64,000 nucleotides of DNA, taken from NCBI RefSeq assembly GCF_024298965.1, contig NZ_CP085193.1:5022001-5086000 (forward strand), written 5' to 3'. The position numbers and the translations under genes were made by a program. Position 1 is the stretch's first letter, and each line of letters starts with the position of its first letter. Source of the DNA: Streptomyces rapamycinicus NRRL 5491 (GTDB lineage Bacteria > Actinomycetota > Actinomycetes > Streptomycetales > Streptomycetaceae). Shown here piece after piece: positions 7,781-16,879 of the stretch. Under the pieces are notes generated by a model. That model was not told the DNA's origin. It worked only from the letters and a program-made list of their open reading frames with translations, and made no database searches.

Positions 7781-9403
7781 TCAGTGGGTGATCTGCACGG
7801 TGAGGGTGAGGGCTCCCTTGTTGTCGTCGAGGCAGCCCTCGCGGTCGTTGGCGCGGAGTTGCAGGGTGCCCGAGCGGGTGGCCTGGAAGCTCCAGGCGCG
7901 GTGTACGGCGTGGGGGTTGTCGGGGATTCCGGGGAAGCGGCCCAGGAGGGCGCCGAAGGTGACCGACGAGTCCACCTTGCAGTCCTGCCAGGCGAAGCGG
8001 AGGGATTGGTCGTCGGCGGCGGTGTGGCCGGCCGGGCCGACGAGGGGGAGGTTGGCGGAGTCCACGGTCCAGGTGCCGCTGGTGTAGCGGACCGACACCT
8101 TGTCGCCCTTCTGGACCGGGGTGCTCGTCGCGGACTGCCAGCCGCGCGACGCGTCCACGGTCACCTTGCTGGTGCTGGTGGTGGGCTGCGCCGCGTCGTC
8201 GTCCCCGTCGCCGTCGGACGGGGGGCCGAAGGCGAAGAAGAGCCCGGCGGCGAGGGCGGCCACCGCGACCGCGGAGCCCGCCGCCCACCACCAGGTCCGG
8301 GCCCGGCCCCGGCCGCGGGATCGAGGGGGTGACGCGGCCGCCTGGTCCATGACGGTCGGTTCCCGGTCCAGGGCGGGGGCCCCGCCGAGGGTGGGCGATC
8401 CGGTGAGGGTGTGGGGGGCGGTGGGGGCGGGGGGCCCGCTGCGGGTGTGGGGTGCGGTCGCCGCGGGGGTCGCGGTCAGCGTCGGGGGGTCCATCACGTT
8501 CGCGGAGGTGGCCGCCACGGCCGTGGGGGGCTCCGGGAAGCCGCCCGGAGTGCCCGCCGGGGGCAGCGGGCCCGGGTCGTCCGCCCCGTCCGCCAGGCGC
8601 CGCAGCGCGGCTCCGACCGTGGCCGCGGACGGGCGCTGGTCCGGTGACTTGTTCAGCAGGGCCTCGACGACGGGCCGCAGGGCGCCGACCCGTTCCGGGA
8701 TCTCCGGATCCGCGAAGGTGACCGCGTGCAGCGCGGCGGCCCCCGTGGAGCGCTGGAAGGGCGCTACGCCGGAGGCGACCGCGGACAGGGTCGCGCCCAG
8801 CGACCACAGGTCCGACGGCGGGCCGGCCTCCTCCGCGGTCAGTCGCTCGGGCGCCATGTAGCCGATGGAGCCGAGGAGTTCACCGGTGGAGGTGAGCGAC
8901 TCGTCGTCTTCCAGGGCGGCGATGCCGAAGTCGGTGAGCACGGCGCTGCCGTCCCGGCGCAGCAGGACGTTGGCGGGCTTGACGTCGCGGTGCAGCGCCC
9001 CGGCGGCGTGCACGGCCTCCAGCGCGCCGAGCAGCTGCAGCCCGAGGGCGGCGGTGTGGCCGGGGGTGAGGGGGCCGTCGTCCGCGATCCGACGGGCCAG
9101 GTTGGGGCCGTCGATCAGCTCCATCACGATCCACAGCCGGCCGTCGTGTTCGACCAGGTCATGGACGCCCACCACATGCGGGTGGTGCACCCGGGCGACG
9201 GTACGCGCCTCTCTCAGCGCCCGGCGCAATCGTCGGTGGTACTCGTGGTCGTCGCTCGCGACGTTCAGCTCCTTGGCAGCGACCTCGCGCTCCAGCATCT
9301 GGTCGTAAGCGCGCCAGACCGTGCCCATGCCGCCTCGCCCCAGCCGGTTGCCCAGCTGGTAGCGGCCGCCGATAAGCCGTACGTCGTCCCCATCCGATGT
9401 CAC
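7781..9403 (-). CDS. Transmembrane Ser/Thr protein kinase with lectin-like ectodomain
   Basis: A protein of 540 residues. A Hanks-type kinase domain fills about residues 10-275: glycine loop [15 protein letters not shown] lysine, catalytic loop [16 protein letters not shown] and GYMAPE. A Pro/Thr-rich linker follows, then one membrane helix (about 388-408, after RTWWWAAG), then an extracellular domain of about 110 residues. The ectodomain ([46 protein letters not shown]) resembles the galactose-binding PA-IL/LecA fold rather than the PASTA repeats of cell-wall kinases. GTG 9403 is chosen because AGGAGAG lies six bases before it. The kinase could sense a surface carbohydrate (inference). Confidence 0.88.
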   Translation of the reverse strand: MTSDGDDVRLIGGRYQLGNRLGRGGMGTVWRAYDQMLEREVAAKELNVASDDHEYHRRLRRALREARTVARVHHPHVVGVHDLVEHDGRLWIVMELIDGPNLARRIADDGPLTPGHTAALGLQLLGALEAVHAAGALHRDVKPANVLLRRDGSAVLTDFGIAALEDDESLTSTGELLGSIGYMAPERLTAEEAGPPSDLWSLGATLSAVASGVAPFQRSTGAAALHAVTFADPEIPERVGALRPVVEALLNKSPDQRPSAATVGAALRRLADGADDPGPLPPAGTPGGFPEPPTAVAATSANVMDPPTLTATPAATAPHTRSGPPAPTAPHTLTGSPTLGGAPALDREPTVMDQAAASPPRSRGRGRARTWWWAAGSAVAVAALAAGLFFAFGPPSDGDGDDDAAQPTTSTSKVTVDASRGWQSATSTPVQKGDKVSVRYTSGTWTVDSANLPLVGPAGHTAADDQSLRFAWQDCKVDSSVTFGALLGRFPGIPDNPHAVHRAWSFQATRSGTLQLRANDREGCLDDNKGALTLTVQITH

Positions 9404-9591
9404 CCGATCTCTCCTGTCCTCACGCCCGGTGAGCATAGTCGGAAGTGTTCGAACATCATCAGGCACAACTGATGCATCAGTCAGCCCGCATCGCAATTCC
9501 CGGGTGAAATTCCAATAGATTTAGGGAGGGACCGGGCATCTCACTGTCACATTCATTGCGTTTATCTCAACGCGTCCGTACGGTGTCGGCC

Positions 9592-10506
9592 ATGCGGCAA
9601 CAGTTCGACGTGGCGGAACGCGTACGTCAGGTGATCGGCGAAGCCGGTTGCACCCAGCGCGAATTCGCCCGGCGGGTCGTGATGGACCCGTCCAAGCTCT
9701 CGCGGTCGCTCAGCGGGAGCCGGCGCTTCACCGTGGCCGAGCTGGCGCGGATCGCCGACGCCGGGAACGTGGACGCCGGATGGCTGCTCGGCACCACGAC
9801 GGCCGACGGAGCCGAGGGAGCGTACGGCGGGGCGGCCGGGGCGCCGCGGCCGCCCGCCCCCACCGCGCCCCCCGGCAGCGGACGGCCGCTGCAGATCGTG
9901 CGGGAGACGGTGCGGCTCATCGCCGAGCGCGGCTTCCACGCCGTACGCGTCGCCGACATCGCCGCCGCCTGCGACACCAGCACCGCCACCATCCACTACC
10001 ACTTCCCGGGCCGCGCCGAACTGCTCGAGGCCGCCGTGCGCTGGTGCATGGACGAGGACACCGCGCGCCGCGCCGCCCGGATCGCCGCGGCCGACGACGC
10101 GCGCGAGGAGCTGCGGCAGCTGATCGCGCTCCAGGCGCCGTACACCGAGGGGCAGCGGCAGCAGTGGCTGGTGTGGATGGACCTGTGGGCCGAGGCCGCG
10201 CGGTCCACGGCCATCGGGCGGCTGCACGCCGACTTCTACCAGCAGTGGCGGCGGACCGTGGCCGAGGTGATCCGGCGCGGTATCGAGCAGGGGGTCTTCC
10301 GCACCGTCGACCCGGAGTTCAGCGCGCTGCGCCTGACCGCGCTGATCGACGGACTCGCCATCCAGGTGCTGGCCACCGGGCCCGGTGCGGGCGGTACGAG
10401 CGCCGAGGCCATGGACATCGCCTGCAACGCGTACGTGGACACCGAACTGACCGCACGGCGCTCCGGCGCCGACGCGGCCGGACCGGCCGACCGGCCCGGA
10501 CCGTAG
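9592..10506 (+). CDS. XRE-TetR fusion regulator of the carnitine operon
   Basis: A protein of 304 residues from ATG 9592. Residues 1-65 form an XRE-type helix-turn-helix ([20 protein letters not shown], then [13 protein letters not shown]). A Gly/Ala/Pro linker follows, then a complete TetR-type regulator from about residue 105 ([39 protein letters not shown]) with a BetI-like C-terminal ligand domain. It therefore carries two DNA-binding heads. It lies 49 bases upstream of the carnitine genes on the same strand and is likely their regulator, with carnitine or betaine as effector (inference). No Shine-Dalgarno is visible, so leaderless translation or a different start is possible. Confidence 0.85.
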   Translation: MRQQFDVAERVRQVIGEAGCTQREFARRVVMDPSKLSRSLSGSRRFTVAELARIADAGNVDAGWLLGTTTADGAEGAYGGAAGAPRPPAPTAPPGSGRPLQIVRETVRLIAERGFHAVRVADIAAACDTSTATIHYHFPGRAELLEAAVRWCMDEDTARRAARIAAADDAREELRQLIALQAPYTEGQRQQWLVWMDLWAEAARSTAIGRLHADFYQQWRRTVAEVIRRGIEQGVFRTVDPEFSALRLTALIDGLAIQVLATGPGAGGTSAEAMDIACNAYVDTELTARRSGADAAGPADRPGP

Positions 10507-10555
10507 CCGAAGCACCACAAGAGTGCGGTGCACCGCGAGAGAGGGAGAGAAGCCC

Positions 10556-11449
10556 ATGCCCATGAACGACAGCGTCATCATCACCTGTGCCCTGACCGGC
10601 GCCGGTGACACCGTGGGCCGCAGCCCCCATGTCCCCGTCACCCCCGAGCAGATAGCCCGCTCCGCCGTCGAGGCCGCGGAGGCCGGGGCGGCCGTGGTCC
10701 ACATCCACGTACGCGACCCCGAGACCGGCGCCCCCGCCCGCGATCCGCGGCTCTACCGCGAGGTCGTGGAGCGGGTCAAGGAGACCGGCACCGACGTCGT
10801 CATCAACCTCACCGCGGGCATGGGTGGCGACCTGGTCATCGACCCCGAGAACCCGCTCACCCACCTCCCCGGCACCGACCTGGTCAGCGGCCTGGACCGG
10901 CTCCCCCACGTCGAGGACCTGCTCCCCGACATCTGCACCCTGGACTGCGGCTCGCTCAACTTCGGCGACGGCAGCGACCTCTACGTCTCCACCCCCGACA
11001 TGCTGCGCACCGGCGCCAAGCGCATCCAGGAGCTGGGCGTACGCCCCGAGCTGGAGATCTTCGACACCGGGCAGCTGTGGTTCGCCAAGCAGCTGCTGGA
11101 CGAGGGGCTGCTGGACGACCCGACCGTCTTCCAGCTGTGCATGGGCATCCCGTGGGGCGCCCCGGCCGATCCGGGCGTGCTCGCGTCGATGGTCAACATG
11201 CTGCCCGAGGGCGCCCAGTGGGCCAGCTTCGCGCTGGGCCGGACGCAGATGCCGTGGGTGGCGCAGTCCATCCTGCTCGGCGGGAACGTACGGGTCGGCC
11301 TCGAGGACAACCTCTACCTCAGCCGGGGCGTCAAGGCCACCAACGGCCAGCTCGTCGAGCGCGCGGTCCAGATCACGGAGCTGCTGGGCGCGAAGGTCGC
11401 CACGCCGGACGAGGCGCGGCAGCGGCTGGGCCTCAAGCCCCGCGCGTAA
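10556..11449 (+). CDS. Beta-keto acid cleavage enzyme (3-dehydrocarnitine cleavage)
   Basis: A protein of 297 residues of the BKACE/DUF849 family, which condenses a beta-keto acid with acetyl-CoA on a zinc site. Visible family features are the N-terminal strand [11 protein letters not shown], the metal-site segment [14 protein letters not shown], the loop [11 protein letters not shown], and [13 protein letters not shown], plus a C-terminal [11 protein letters not shown]. Beside a carnitine dehydrogenase and a thioesterase, the expected reaction is 3-dehydrocarnitine plus acetyl-CoA to betainyl-CoA plus acetoacetate. ATG 10556 follows GAGGGAGAG. It is the first enzyme gene of the three-gene operon. 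Confidence 0.88.
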   Translation: MPMNDSVIITCALTGAGDTVGRSPHVPVTPEQIARSAVEAAEAGAAVVHIHVRDPETGAPARDPRLYREVVERVKETGTDVVINLTAGMGGDLVIDPENPLTHLPGTDLVSGLDRLPHVEDLLPDICTLDCGSLNFGDGSDLYVSTPDMLRTGAKRIQELGVRPELEIFDTGQLWFAKQLLDEGLLDDPTVFQLCMGIPWGAPADPGVLASMVNMLPEGAQWASFALGRTQMPWVAQSILLGGNVRVGLEDNLYLSRGVKATNGQLVERAVQITELLGAKVATPDEARQRLGLKPRA

Positions 11450-11503
11450 CCCCCCACCGGCTCCCCCTCTTCCTCCTCTCCCCCTCACACCCTTAGGACC
11501 GCC

Positions 11504-12517
11504 ATGCCCTCATCCCCCTGCGCCCCCGAAGAGGTACGCCGCGTCGCCTGCGTCGGCGCCGGAGTCATCGGCGGCGGCTGGGTCGCCCACTTCCTGGCCC
11601 GCGGCTACGACGTCACCGCCTGGGACCCGGCCCCCGACGCCGAGGAGAAGCTGCGCCGCCTCGTGGCGGCCGCCTGGCCCGCCCTGGAGCAGATCGGCCT
11701 CGCCGACGGCGCCTCCCCCGACCGGCTGACCGTCACCGCGACCGTGGCGGAGGCCGTGGCCGACGCGCAGTTCGTCCAGGAGAGCGCCCCGGAGAAGCTG
11801 GAGCTCAAGCGGTCGCTGCTGGCCCAGCTGGACGCGGCGGCGCCGCCCGGGGTCGTCATCGCCTCCTCCACCTCCGGCTATCCGATGACCGATATGCAGA
11901 CCGAGGCCGCCGACCCCGGCCGCCTCGTCGTCGGCCACCCCTTCAACCCGCCGTATCTCATTCCGCTGGTCGAGGTCGTCGGCGGGAAGCGCACGGACGA
12001 CGCGGCGGTCGAGTGGGCCTCGCGCTTCTACAAGGTGGCGGGCAAGTCCGTGATCACCATGGAGCGCGAGCTGCCCGGCTTCATCGCCAACCGGCTCCAG
12101 GAGGCGCTGTGGCGGGAGGCGCTGCACATGGTCGCCAACGGTGAGGCCACGGTGAAGGAGATCGACGACTCCATCACCGAGGGGCCCGGACTGCGGTGGG
12201 CGTTCATGGGTCCGTGCCTCACGTTCGCCCTGGCGGGCGGCGACGGAGGCATGGGACATATGCTCGACCACTTCGGACCCTCGTTGAAGTCTCCGTGGAC
12301 CCGTCTCGAGGCGCCTGAGCTGGACGACACGCTGCGTGCGGCCATGGTCGACGGCTGTGACGAGGCGGCGGGCAGCCGTACCATCGCGCAGCTCGTCGCG
12401 GAGCGGGACCAGGGCGTCATAGACGTCCTGCGGGCGACTGGCCGTCTGCCGCGGCAGCGCACCGAGGGGACGGACGGCATCGCACATACCCCCAGCACCA
12501 TGGGAGACGAGAAGTGA
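11504..12517 (+). CDS. lcdH: L-carnitine dehydrogenase (3-hydroxyacyl-CoA dehydrogenase family)
   Basis: A protein of 337 residues. The NAD-binding Rossmann motif is GAGVIGGGW (about residues 18-26), and the 3-hydroxyacyl-CoA dehydrogenase core follows (VQESAPEKLELK, SSTSG, GHPFNPPYLIPLVEVV). The C-terminal domain has the GPGLRWAFMGP and GGMGHMLDHFGP segments that characterise carnitine dehydrogenases rather than fatty-acid enzymes. It oxidises L-carnitine to 3-dehydrocarnitine with NAD+ in the cytoplasm. It lies between the cleavage enzyme and the thioesterase, and its stop overlaps the next start by four bases, which supports one transcript. Confidence 0.88.
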   Translation: MPSSPCAPEEVRRVACVGAGVIGGGWVAHFLARGYDVTAWDPAPDAEEKLRRLVAAAWPALEQIGLADGASPDRLTVTATVAEAVADAQFVQESAPEKLELKRSLLAQLDAAAPPGVVIASSTSGYPMTDMQTEAADPGRLVVGHPFNPPYLIPLVEVVGGKRTDDAAVEWASRFYKVAGKSVITMERELPGFIANRLQEALWREALHMVANGEATVKEIDDSITEGPGLRWAFMGPCLTFALAGGDGGMGHMLDHFGPSLKSPWTRLEAPELDDTLRAAMVDGCDEAAGSRTIAQLVAERDQGVIDVLRATGRLPRQRTEGTDGIAHTPSTMGDEK

Positions 12518-12987
12518 GCAGCACGCTCCCCGACTACCGGCAGACCGTACGTCCCGAGTGGATCGACTACAACGGCCATATGAGCGAGGCGTTCTACGTC
12601 CTCGTCTTCGGCCACAGCACCGACGAGATGATGGTGGAGACCGGGCTCGACTCGGCCTACCGCGCCAAGACCGGCTGCTCCCTCTACACCGTGGAGTCGC
12701 ACATCCGGTATCTGAGCGAGGTCGAGGAGGGCGCCGAACTCACCATCCGTACGCGCGTCATCGGCGTGGACGAGAAGAAGGTCCGGTTCACCCACGAGAT
12801 GCATGTGGGCGAGCCGGACGGCGCCCCCGTGGCCACGACCGAGCTGCTCGCGCTCCACATCGACCAGAAGGAGAGCCGCTCGGCTCCGTTCCCCGATGAG
12901 GTGCGGGAGCGGCTGACGGATCTGCTCGAGAAGGCCCCCGAGTGGGCGGGCCGGGCGATCCGCCCGGTTCCGGCCGAGGCGGGTTGA
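12514..12987 (+). CDS. Thioesterase of the carnitine pathway (betainyl-CoA thioesterase)
   Basis: A 157-residue single hotdog-fold thioesterase of the 4-hydroxybenzoyl-CoA type, with the motif WIDYNGHMSEAFY (active-site Asp/Asn region followed by the hotdog helix) and a central strand VRFTHEMHVG. GTG 12514 overlaps the dehydrogenase stop as GTGA. In characterised carnitine operons this position is held by betainyl-CoA thioesterase, which releases glycine betaine and CoA. That assignment comes from context, as the fold alone does not define the substrate. A strong terminator follows, closing the operon. Confidence 0.85.
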   Translation: MSSTLPDYRQTVRPEWIDYNGHMSEAFYVLVFGHSTDEMMVETGLDSAYRAKTGCSLYTVESHIRYLSEVEEGAELTIRTRVIGVDEKKVRFTHEMHVGEPDGAPVATTELLALHIDQKESRSAPFPDEVRERLTDLLEKAPEWAGRAIRPVPAEAG

Positions 12988-13006
12988 AGGACCGCCGTAC
13001 CGCCTG

Positions 13007-13045
13007 AACGCCCCGGCCCCGGATTCGTCCGGGGGCCGGGGCGTT
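13007..13045 (+). terminator. Terminator of the carnitine operon
   Basis: A 14-bp perfect GC-rich stem (13007-13020 with 13032-13045) that can be extended by GGA/TCC pairing in the loop. It starts 20 bases after the thioesterase stop. Confidence 0.9.
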
Positions 13046-13078
13046 CGCCGTTCCGGATGAGGGACCGGGTGAGGTTGA

Positions 13079-13963
13079 ATGGCGGTGGAGGCGATGGAAG
13101 CGGTGGAGGCTATGGCGGAAACGCCGAGGGACGGCGAGGGCGGTCGGCGCCTCGAGCTGAGCGAGGTGCCCGAGACCCTGCTGTGGAACCTCTATATGCG
13201 GGCCGCCGAGGCCCGCCGGGCGCGGACCGTGCTGGACGACCCCAAGGCCGTGGAGCTGGTCGACCGCGTCGACTACCCCTTCGAGGAGACCTTCGGAACG
13301 CCCAGCCCGCTGCTGGCGCAGGGCCAGGCGCTGCGGGTCCGCACCTTCGACAACGCCGTACGGGCCTTCCTGGACGAGCATCCGGACGGCACGGTCGTCA
13401 CGCTCGCCGAGGGTCTGGAGACGCAGTACTGGCGGGTGGACAACGGGCGGGCGCGCTGGCTGTGCGTGGAGTTGCCGGAGACCGCCGAGGTGCGGCGGGC
13501 GCTGCTGCCCGACGAGGAGCGGCGGCGCACCCTCGCCCGCTCGGCGCTCGACCTGTCCTGGCGGGACGAGGTCGATCCGGCGCGCGGGGTGCTGATCACC
13601 GCGCAGGGGCTGCTGATGTATCTGCGGCCGACCGAGGTGAAGGACCTGATCGCGGGGTGCGCCGAGCGGTTCCGGGGCGGGGCGCTGGTCTTCGACGCGG
13701 TGCCGCGCTGGTTCAGCGCCCGCACGATGCGCGGCGAGATGCGCACCGCGCGGGGCTACAGCCCGCCGCCCATGCCGTGGGGCATGGACGCGGGTGAGCT
13801 GCGGAAGGTGCGGACGGCCCATCCGGCGATCACGGACGTGCGCGAGGTGCCGCCGCCGCGCGGGCGGGGGTTCTACTACGGGGCGCTGGCGCCGCTGATG
13901 CGATGGCTGCCCGCGGTACGGAACCTGCGGCCGACGATGACGGCGATGGCCCGCTTCTCGTAA
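13079..13963 (+). CDS. SAM-dependent O-methyltransferase, leucine carboxyl methyltransferase (LCM) family
   Basis: A protein of 294 residues of the PF04072 type, which includes polyketide-associated O-methyltransferases. The SAM-binding strand is VVTLAEGLETQYWRV instead of the usual LGxGLDTR form, followed by WLCVELPETAEVRR (ribose-binding acid) and LITAQGLLMYL. The C-terminal third (FDAVPRWFSAR, GFYYGAL) is also family-typical. The start is ATG 13079 with GGTGAGG six bases upstream; the next Met codons would shorten a disordered leader only. No biosynthetic cluster surrounds it, so the acceptor is unknown. Confidence 0.82.
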   Translation: MAVEAMEAVEAMAETPRDGEGGRRLELSEVPETLLWNLYMRAAEARRARTVLDDPKAVELVDRVDYPFEETFGTPSPLLAQGQALRVRTFDNAVRAFLDEHPDGTVVTLAEGLETQYWRVDNGRARWLCVELPETAEVRRALLPDEERRRTLARSALDLSWRDEVDPARGVLITAQGLLMYLRPTEVKDLIAGCAERFRGGALVFDAVPRWFSARTMRGEMRTARGYSPPPMPWGMDAGELRKVRTAHPAITDVREVPPPRGRGFYYGALAPLMRWLPAVRNLRPTMTAMARFS

Positions 13964-13967
13964 GGCT

Positions 13968-14014
13968 TCCGGCCTGTTGCCTCCCGGCCCGTTGCTCTCC
14001 CGGCCTTGTTGCTC
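13968..14014. repeat. Three imperfect tandem repeats between convergent genes
   Basis: Three copies of about 15-17 bases of the form TCCCGGCC(C)GTTGCTC lie between the methyltransferase stop and the SRPBCC stop. No clear hairpin terminator is seen here. Confidence 0.6.
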
Positions 14015-14426
14015 AGCTCGCCGGTTCGGCGAGGACCCTGGCGAGGTTCTCGAGCACCGAGGGCCAGCCGTGGCCCATGCCGTCGAGCGCCTTCCTGCCG
14101 AGCGGGGAGTCGAGGTCGAACCCGGCGTGCTCGAGGAAGAGCCGGGTCCCGGCGCCCTCCGGTTCGAGGCGCCAGGTGATGGTGGTGTCCAGGGTGGTCT
14201 CGGCGAACCGGTAGCTCAGCAGCCGCTCCGGCTCCACGGCGATCACCTCGCAGGGCTGCTCCCCCCACGGCCCCATGTCGAGCGTGAAGCGGTGGCCGAC
14301 CTCCGCCCGCACATCGCCCGCGGCCCACCACCGTGCGTGCAGCCGCGGATCGGTGAGGGCCTTCCACACGACGGCCGGAGGGTGGGGCAGGAACTGGTCG
14401 CAGTGGATGGCATCGGGCTCGGTCAT
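14013..14426 (-). CDS. SRPBCC/AHSA1-domain protein
   Basis: A 137-residue START-like protein of the Aha1/SRPBCC type: FLPHPPAVVWKALTDP at the N-terminus, ARWWAAGDVRAEVG, and a C-terminal helix HGWPSVLENLARVL. These proteins form a hydrophobic ligand pocket. In bacteria they are very often encoded directly after an ArsR regulator, as here. The Shine-Dalgarno GAGGAGAA precedes ATG 14426, and the ATGA overlap with the upstream regulator shows translational coupling. The ligand is unknown. Confidence 0.86.
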   Translation of the reverse strand: MTEPDAIHCDQFLPHPPAVVWKALTDPRLHARWWAAGDVRAEVGHRFTLDMGPWGEQPCEVIAVEPERLLSYRFAETTLDTTITWRLEPEGAGTRLFLEHAGFDLDSPLGRKALDGMGHGWPSVLENLARVLAEPAS

Positions 14427-14734
14427 GGGTTCTCCTCGTCGAGGACGTCGCGCAGCGCGCGGAGCCGGCCGCGCCAGTAGTGCTCGAAGGGATGCAGCCA
14501 CTGCCGCACCTCGGCGAGCGGGTCCGGCTCCAGGTGGTAGTACCGCTGCCGCCCCCGCGGCTCCTCCCGTACGAGCCGGGCCAGCCGGAGCACCTGGAGA
14601 TGTTCAGAGATCGCCGGTCTGCTCAGCTCGAACTCGCCCGCGAGATCGTTGACGGCGCGGGGGCCGTCCCGGAGGCAGTCGAGCAGCTTGCGGCGCACGG
14701 GGTTGGCGAGCGCGCTGAAGACGTCTGTGGGCAC
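14423..14734 (-). CDS. ArsR-family transcriptional regulator
   Basis: A 103-residue winged-helix protein: VFSALANPVRRKLLDCL, AVNDLAGEFELSRPAISEHLQVLRLARLV (recognition helix), then the wing EEPRGRQRYYHLEP. No Cys metal site is present, so it belongs to the non-metal ArsR group paired with SRPBCC proteins. It begins at GTG 14734 with no strong Shine-Dalgarno. A dyad and two GACGCGTC palindromes lie directly upstream and are probable autoregulatory sites. It is the first gene of a two-gene operon. Confidence 0.88.
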   Translation of the reverse strand: MPTDVFSALANPVRRKLLDCLRDGPRAVNDLAGEFELSRPAISEHLQVLRLARLVREEPRGRQRYYHLEPDPLAEVRQWLHPFEHYWRGRLRALRDVLDEENP

Positions 14735-14748
14735 ACCCGGAGATTACG

Positions 14749-14786
14749 TCGGAGATTTCCGACGCGTCAATATTTCCCGACGCGTC
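14749..14786. promoter_or_regulatory. Candidate ArsR operator
   Basis: TCGGA-GATT-TCCGA (14749-14762) is a perfect dyad, overlapped by the first of two copies of the palindrome GACGCGTC (14761-14768 and 14779-14786). All lie within 52 bases upstream of the ArsR start, in the expected position for autorepression. Confidence 0.5.
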
Positions 14787-14805
14787 GCCCCCGGCGCGGC
14801 GGCAG

Positions 14806-14833
14806 CCCCCTGAGCGGGCCGGTCACTCCGGCG
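14806..14833. repeat. Left copy of a 28-bp near-identical direct repeat
   Basis: The stretch ending in GGTCACTCCGGCGG recurs at 17169-17197 with one or two substitutions. Here it lies just upstream of the truncated ACC-deaminase-like 5' end. The right copy forms the last codons of the XRE gene. Confidence 0.75.
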
Positions 14834-14847
14834 GAGAGAATGGACAG

Positions 14848-14990
14848 GTGAGACGCCCGCCAGAGACCACCAGCCCGATACGGCCCCGGCTGCCGTCCCC
14901 CGTGCGGGACGTGGTCGACCCGTGGCTCGCCGAGCGGGGCGTGGAGCTGCGGCTGATCGGGACGACCTCATCCACCCGCTGGTGCCCAAG
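14848..14990 (+). pseudogene. Truncated 5' end of an ACC-deaminase-like gene
   Basis: From GTG 14848 the reading starts RRP, continues through LPSP and DPWLAERGVELRL, loses one base near 14957, and would resume as RDDLIHPLVP in the next frame before homology stops at about 14985-14990. It corresponds to the first 45 or so residues of the intact gene at 18352, but amino-acid identity is only about 60%. It is therefore not a recent duplicate. Its 5' flank (from 14842) is identical to the intact copy for over 20 bases across the start codon. Confidence 0.78.
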
Positions 14991-15016
14991 AGTAAGCCGA
15001 CTGGTGGCAACCGAGT

Positions 15017-15047
15017 GGGCCAGGTGTTTTAGACGCAAAACTGGACT
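15017..15047. other. Putative attL of a serine-recombinase element
   Basis: GGGCCAGG (15017-15024) lies three bases before the 9-bp core TTTAGACGC (15028-15036), which is followed by AAAA and CTGGACT (15041-15047). The same core occurs at 17118-17126 on the other side of the recombinase. Exchanging the halves recreates two symmetric sites: GGGCCAGG with CCTGGCCC, and AGTAAAG with CTGGACT. The recombinase gene starts 30 bases further on, the usual arrangement. Confidence 0.65.
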
Positions 15048-15077
15048 GCCCGGTGCGCCTTGACCGAAGGTGAACTC

Positions 15078-16705
15078 ATGGGCAGAACAGCAGATCCGTC
15101 CAAGCTGTGCGATCTGTTCCTCCGCCGAAGCACATTGCAGGACGACAAGACCACACTCAAGGCCCACGAAAGCGATTTGAGGGAGCGCGCCAAGCGGGAG
15201 GGCCTGGCCGTCCGCAAGGTCTGGAAAGAAGAGTTGTCCGCGTTCAAGGCGGGCGTCGTACGAGAGGAATTCGACTCCGCGATAGCGGCCGTGCTCGCTG
15301 GGGAAGTACGTCACCTCCTGGTGTGGAAACTGGACCGGCTGAGCCGCCGGGGCATGGGGCAAGTCGGTCAAGTGCTCGACCAATTCGAGGCGGCGGGCGC
15401 ACGCCTGGTAGCGCATATTGATGGACTTGACAGCAGCGTTCCGCAGCATCGCCGGTTATTCGCCTGGCTGGCGGAACAAGCTCGCTCGGAGTCGTTCAAC
15501 ACATCCACACGCACGCGCAGAACCAAGGCAGAAAAGAAGAGCTCGGGCGCCTGGCCCGGCGGGCAACCTCCGTACGGCCTGCGCATCAACGGGCGAACAA
15601 AACAGACGGAGCCTCACCCCAAGGAATACGCCACCTCTCGCCGCATAGCTGACGCACTCCTCCGAAACGAAGCGGCGGGTGCCATCGCCGACAAGCTCAA
15701 CACGGAGGGGCTGAAGACTCGCCGGGCGGCAAGTGGCGGTCGTCCACGATCACCCAGCTTGCCCACTCCCCCGCGTGGGCCGGGCTCATGCCGGTCCACG
15801 AGCGCTACACCGACCGCGCCGGACGGGAGCGCTGGCGGGCCACCGGCGAGCCGTTCATCGGCCTTGACGGCAAGCCACTCCGCATCGGTGAGGGCGTGGT
15901 CACGGCAGAAGAGCGGGCACGGATTCTGGCGGGTCTGCGGTCTCGCACGTCCGAGTCCCTGGCCACCGGGAGGCGCGGTAAGCCGCGAGCCCAGTCACTC
16001 CTTTCCGGACTGCTGAAATGCGGCCGGTGCGGGGGAAACATGACGAAGGGCGGCCGGTCGTATCGCTGTTATCGGCGCGTGAACCTGGGCAAGGCGGTGT
16101 GTCTGGGCATGAGCGTGCTAGTGGAAGACGCAGACAGGGTATTGACATCTGCTTTCATGTCACGCGTCACGTCACTCAAGGACGAACACGAGGTGTTTCA
16201 AGCGCTGGCTCACCGCTGGCCCGCCTACGAGAATCCGGAGGCGGACGCGCGCCGCAAGGAATTGTCCATCGCCATGGACGATGCCGAGGCACGCTTGAAC
16301 GCGCTGGACGACGCCTACTTCGTGAAGGGTCATTTCAAGGGCGCCAAGGGACAGCATCGATACGATCAGCTTCGAACAGCCATCGCCGGTCAGCTTGAAA
16401 GCGTCACCGCCGAGTTGGAAGAGATCTCACAAGCCACGGACCTCACAGTACTCCGGGATGGCGACCGACTGCACGAAGCATGGGCTTCCGCCGATCTGGA
16501 GCAATCCCGGATACTGCTCCGCATCGCCCTTCACTCGGTGACGCTGCTGCCCCCTCCGAATACCGGTCCCCGGTCCTGGTTCGAGCTCTTCACGCGATTC
16601 TGCTTCCACTGGGTGGGCGAGAAACCACAACCGCTGGAAGTGGACAGGGCGCGCCTCGACGGCATCTTCTACTTCGTACCGGACACGGCAAGGCTGGCCG
16701 CGTAG
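15078..16705 (+). pseudogene. Large serine recombinase/integrase, frameshifted
   Basis: Two frames join into one large serine recombinase of about 542 residues. The first part, from ATG 15078 (AAGGTGA upstream), holds the resolvase catalytic domain: FLRRSTLQDDKT with the nucleophile Ser, and LVWKLDRLSRRGMG with the conserved Asp/Arg residues. The second part has the recombinase domain (AWAGLMPVHERY), a zinc ribbon (KCGRCGGNM ... YRCYRR ... AVC) and a coiled-coil region. The frame changes near 15724: restoring one G in the GGG run turns RRAAS into RRGGKWRSSTITQLAHSP, the expected continuation. A TTA Leu codon lies at 15456-15458. It could also be a sequencing error. Confidence 0.85.
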
Positions 16706-16769
16706 GCGCGGTGCCTGGAAGGCGCGCTGTGGACACGCCGACGGCCGTAGAGGCTTTGGACGGGAGCTG

Positions 16770-16879
16770 CCACGGGGCGAGAGACCAGGGTGCCTTACGC
16801 TGGCCCGCGAATCGGGCTGGCTCCTCGCCTGCCCGCAATGGCCCGATCGGCCCCCTGGTCTTGGAGGCTCGCCCCGTGG
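16770..16879. other. 110-nt imperfect palindrome inside the element
   Basis: Outer arms CCACGGGGCGAG (16770-16781) and CTCGCCCCGTGG (16868-16879) are perfect complements. Middle arms GACCAGGG (16783-16790) and CCCTGGTC (16853-16860) and inner arms ATCGGGC (16811-16817) and GCCCGAT (16841-16847) are nested in order. It lies in the 485-base gene-free stretch after the recombinase. It could be a structured RNA, a replication or transfer site, or a fold-back terminator. Confidence 0.7.
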
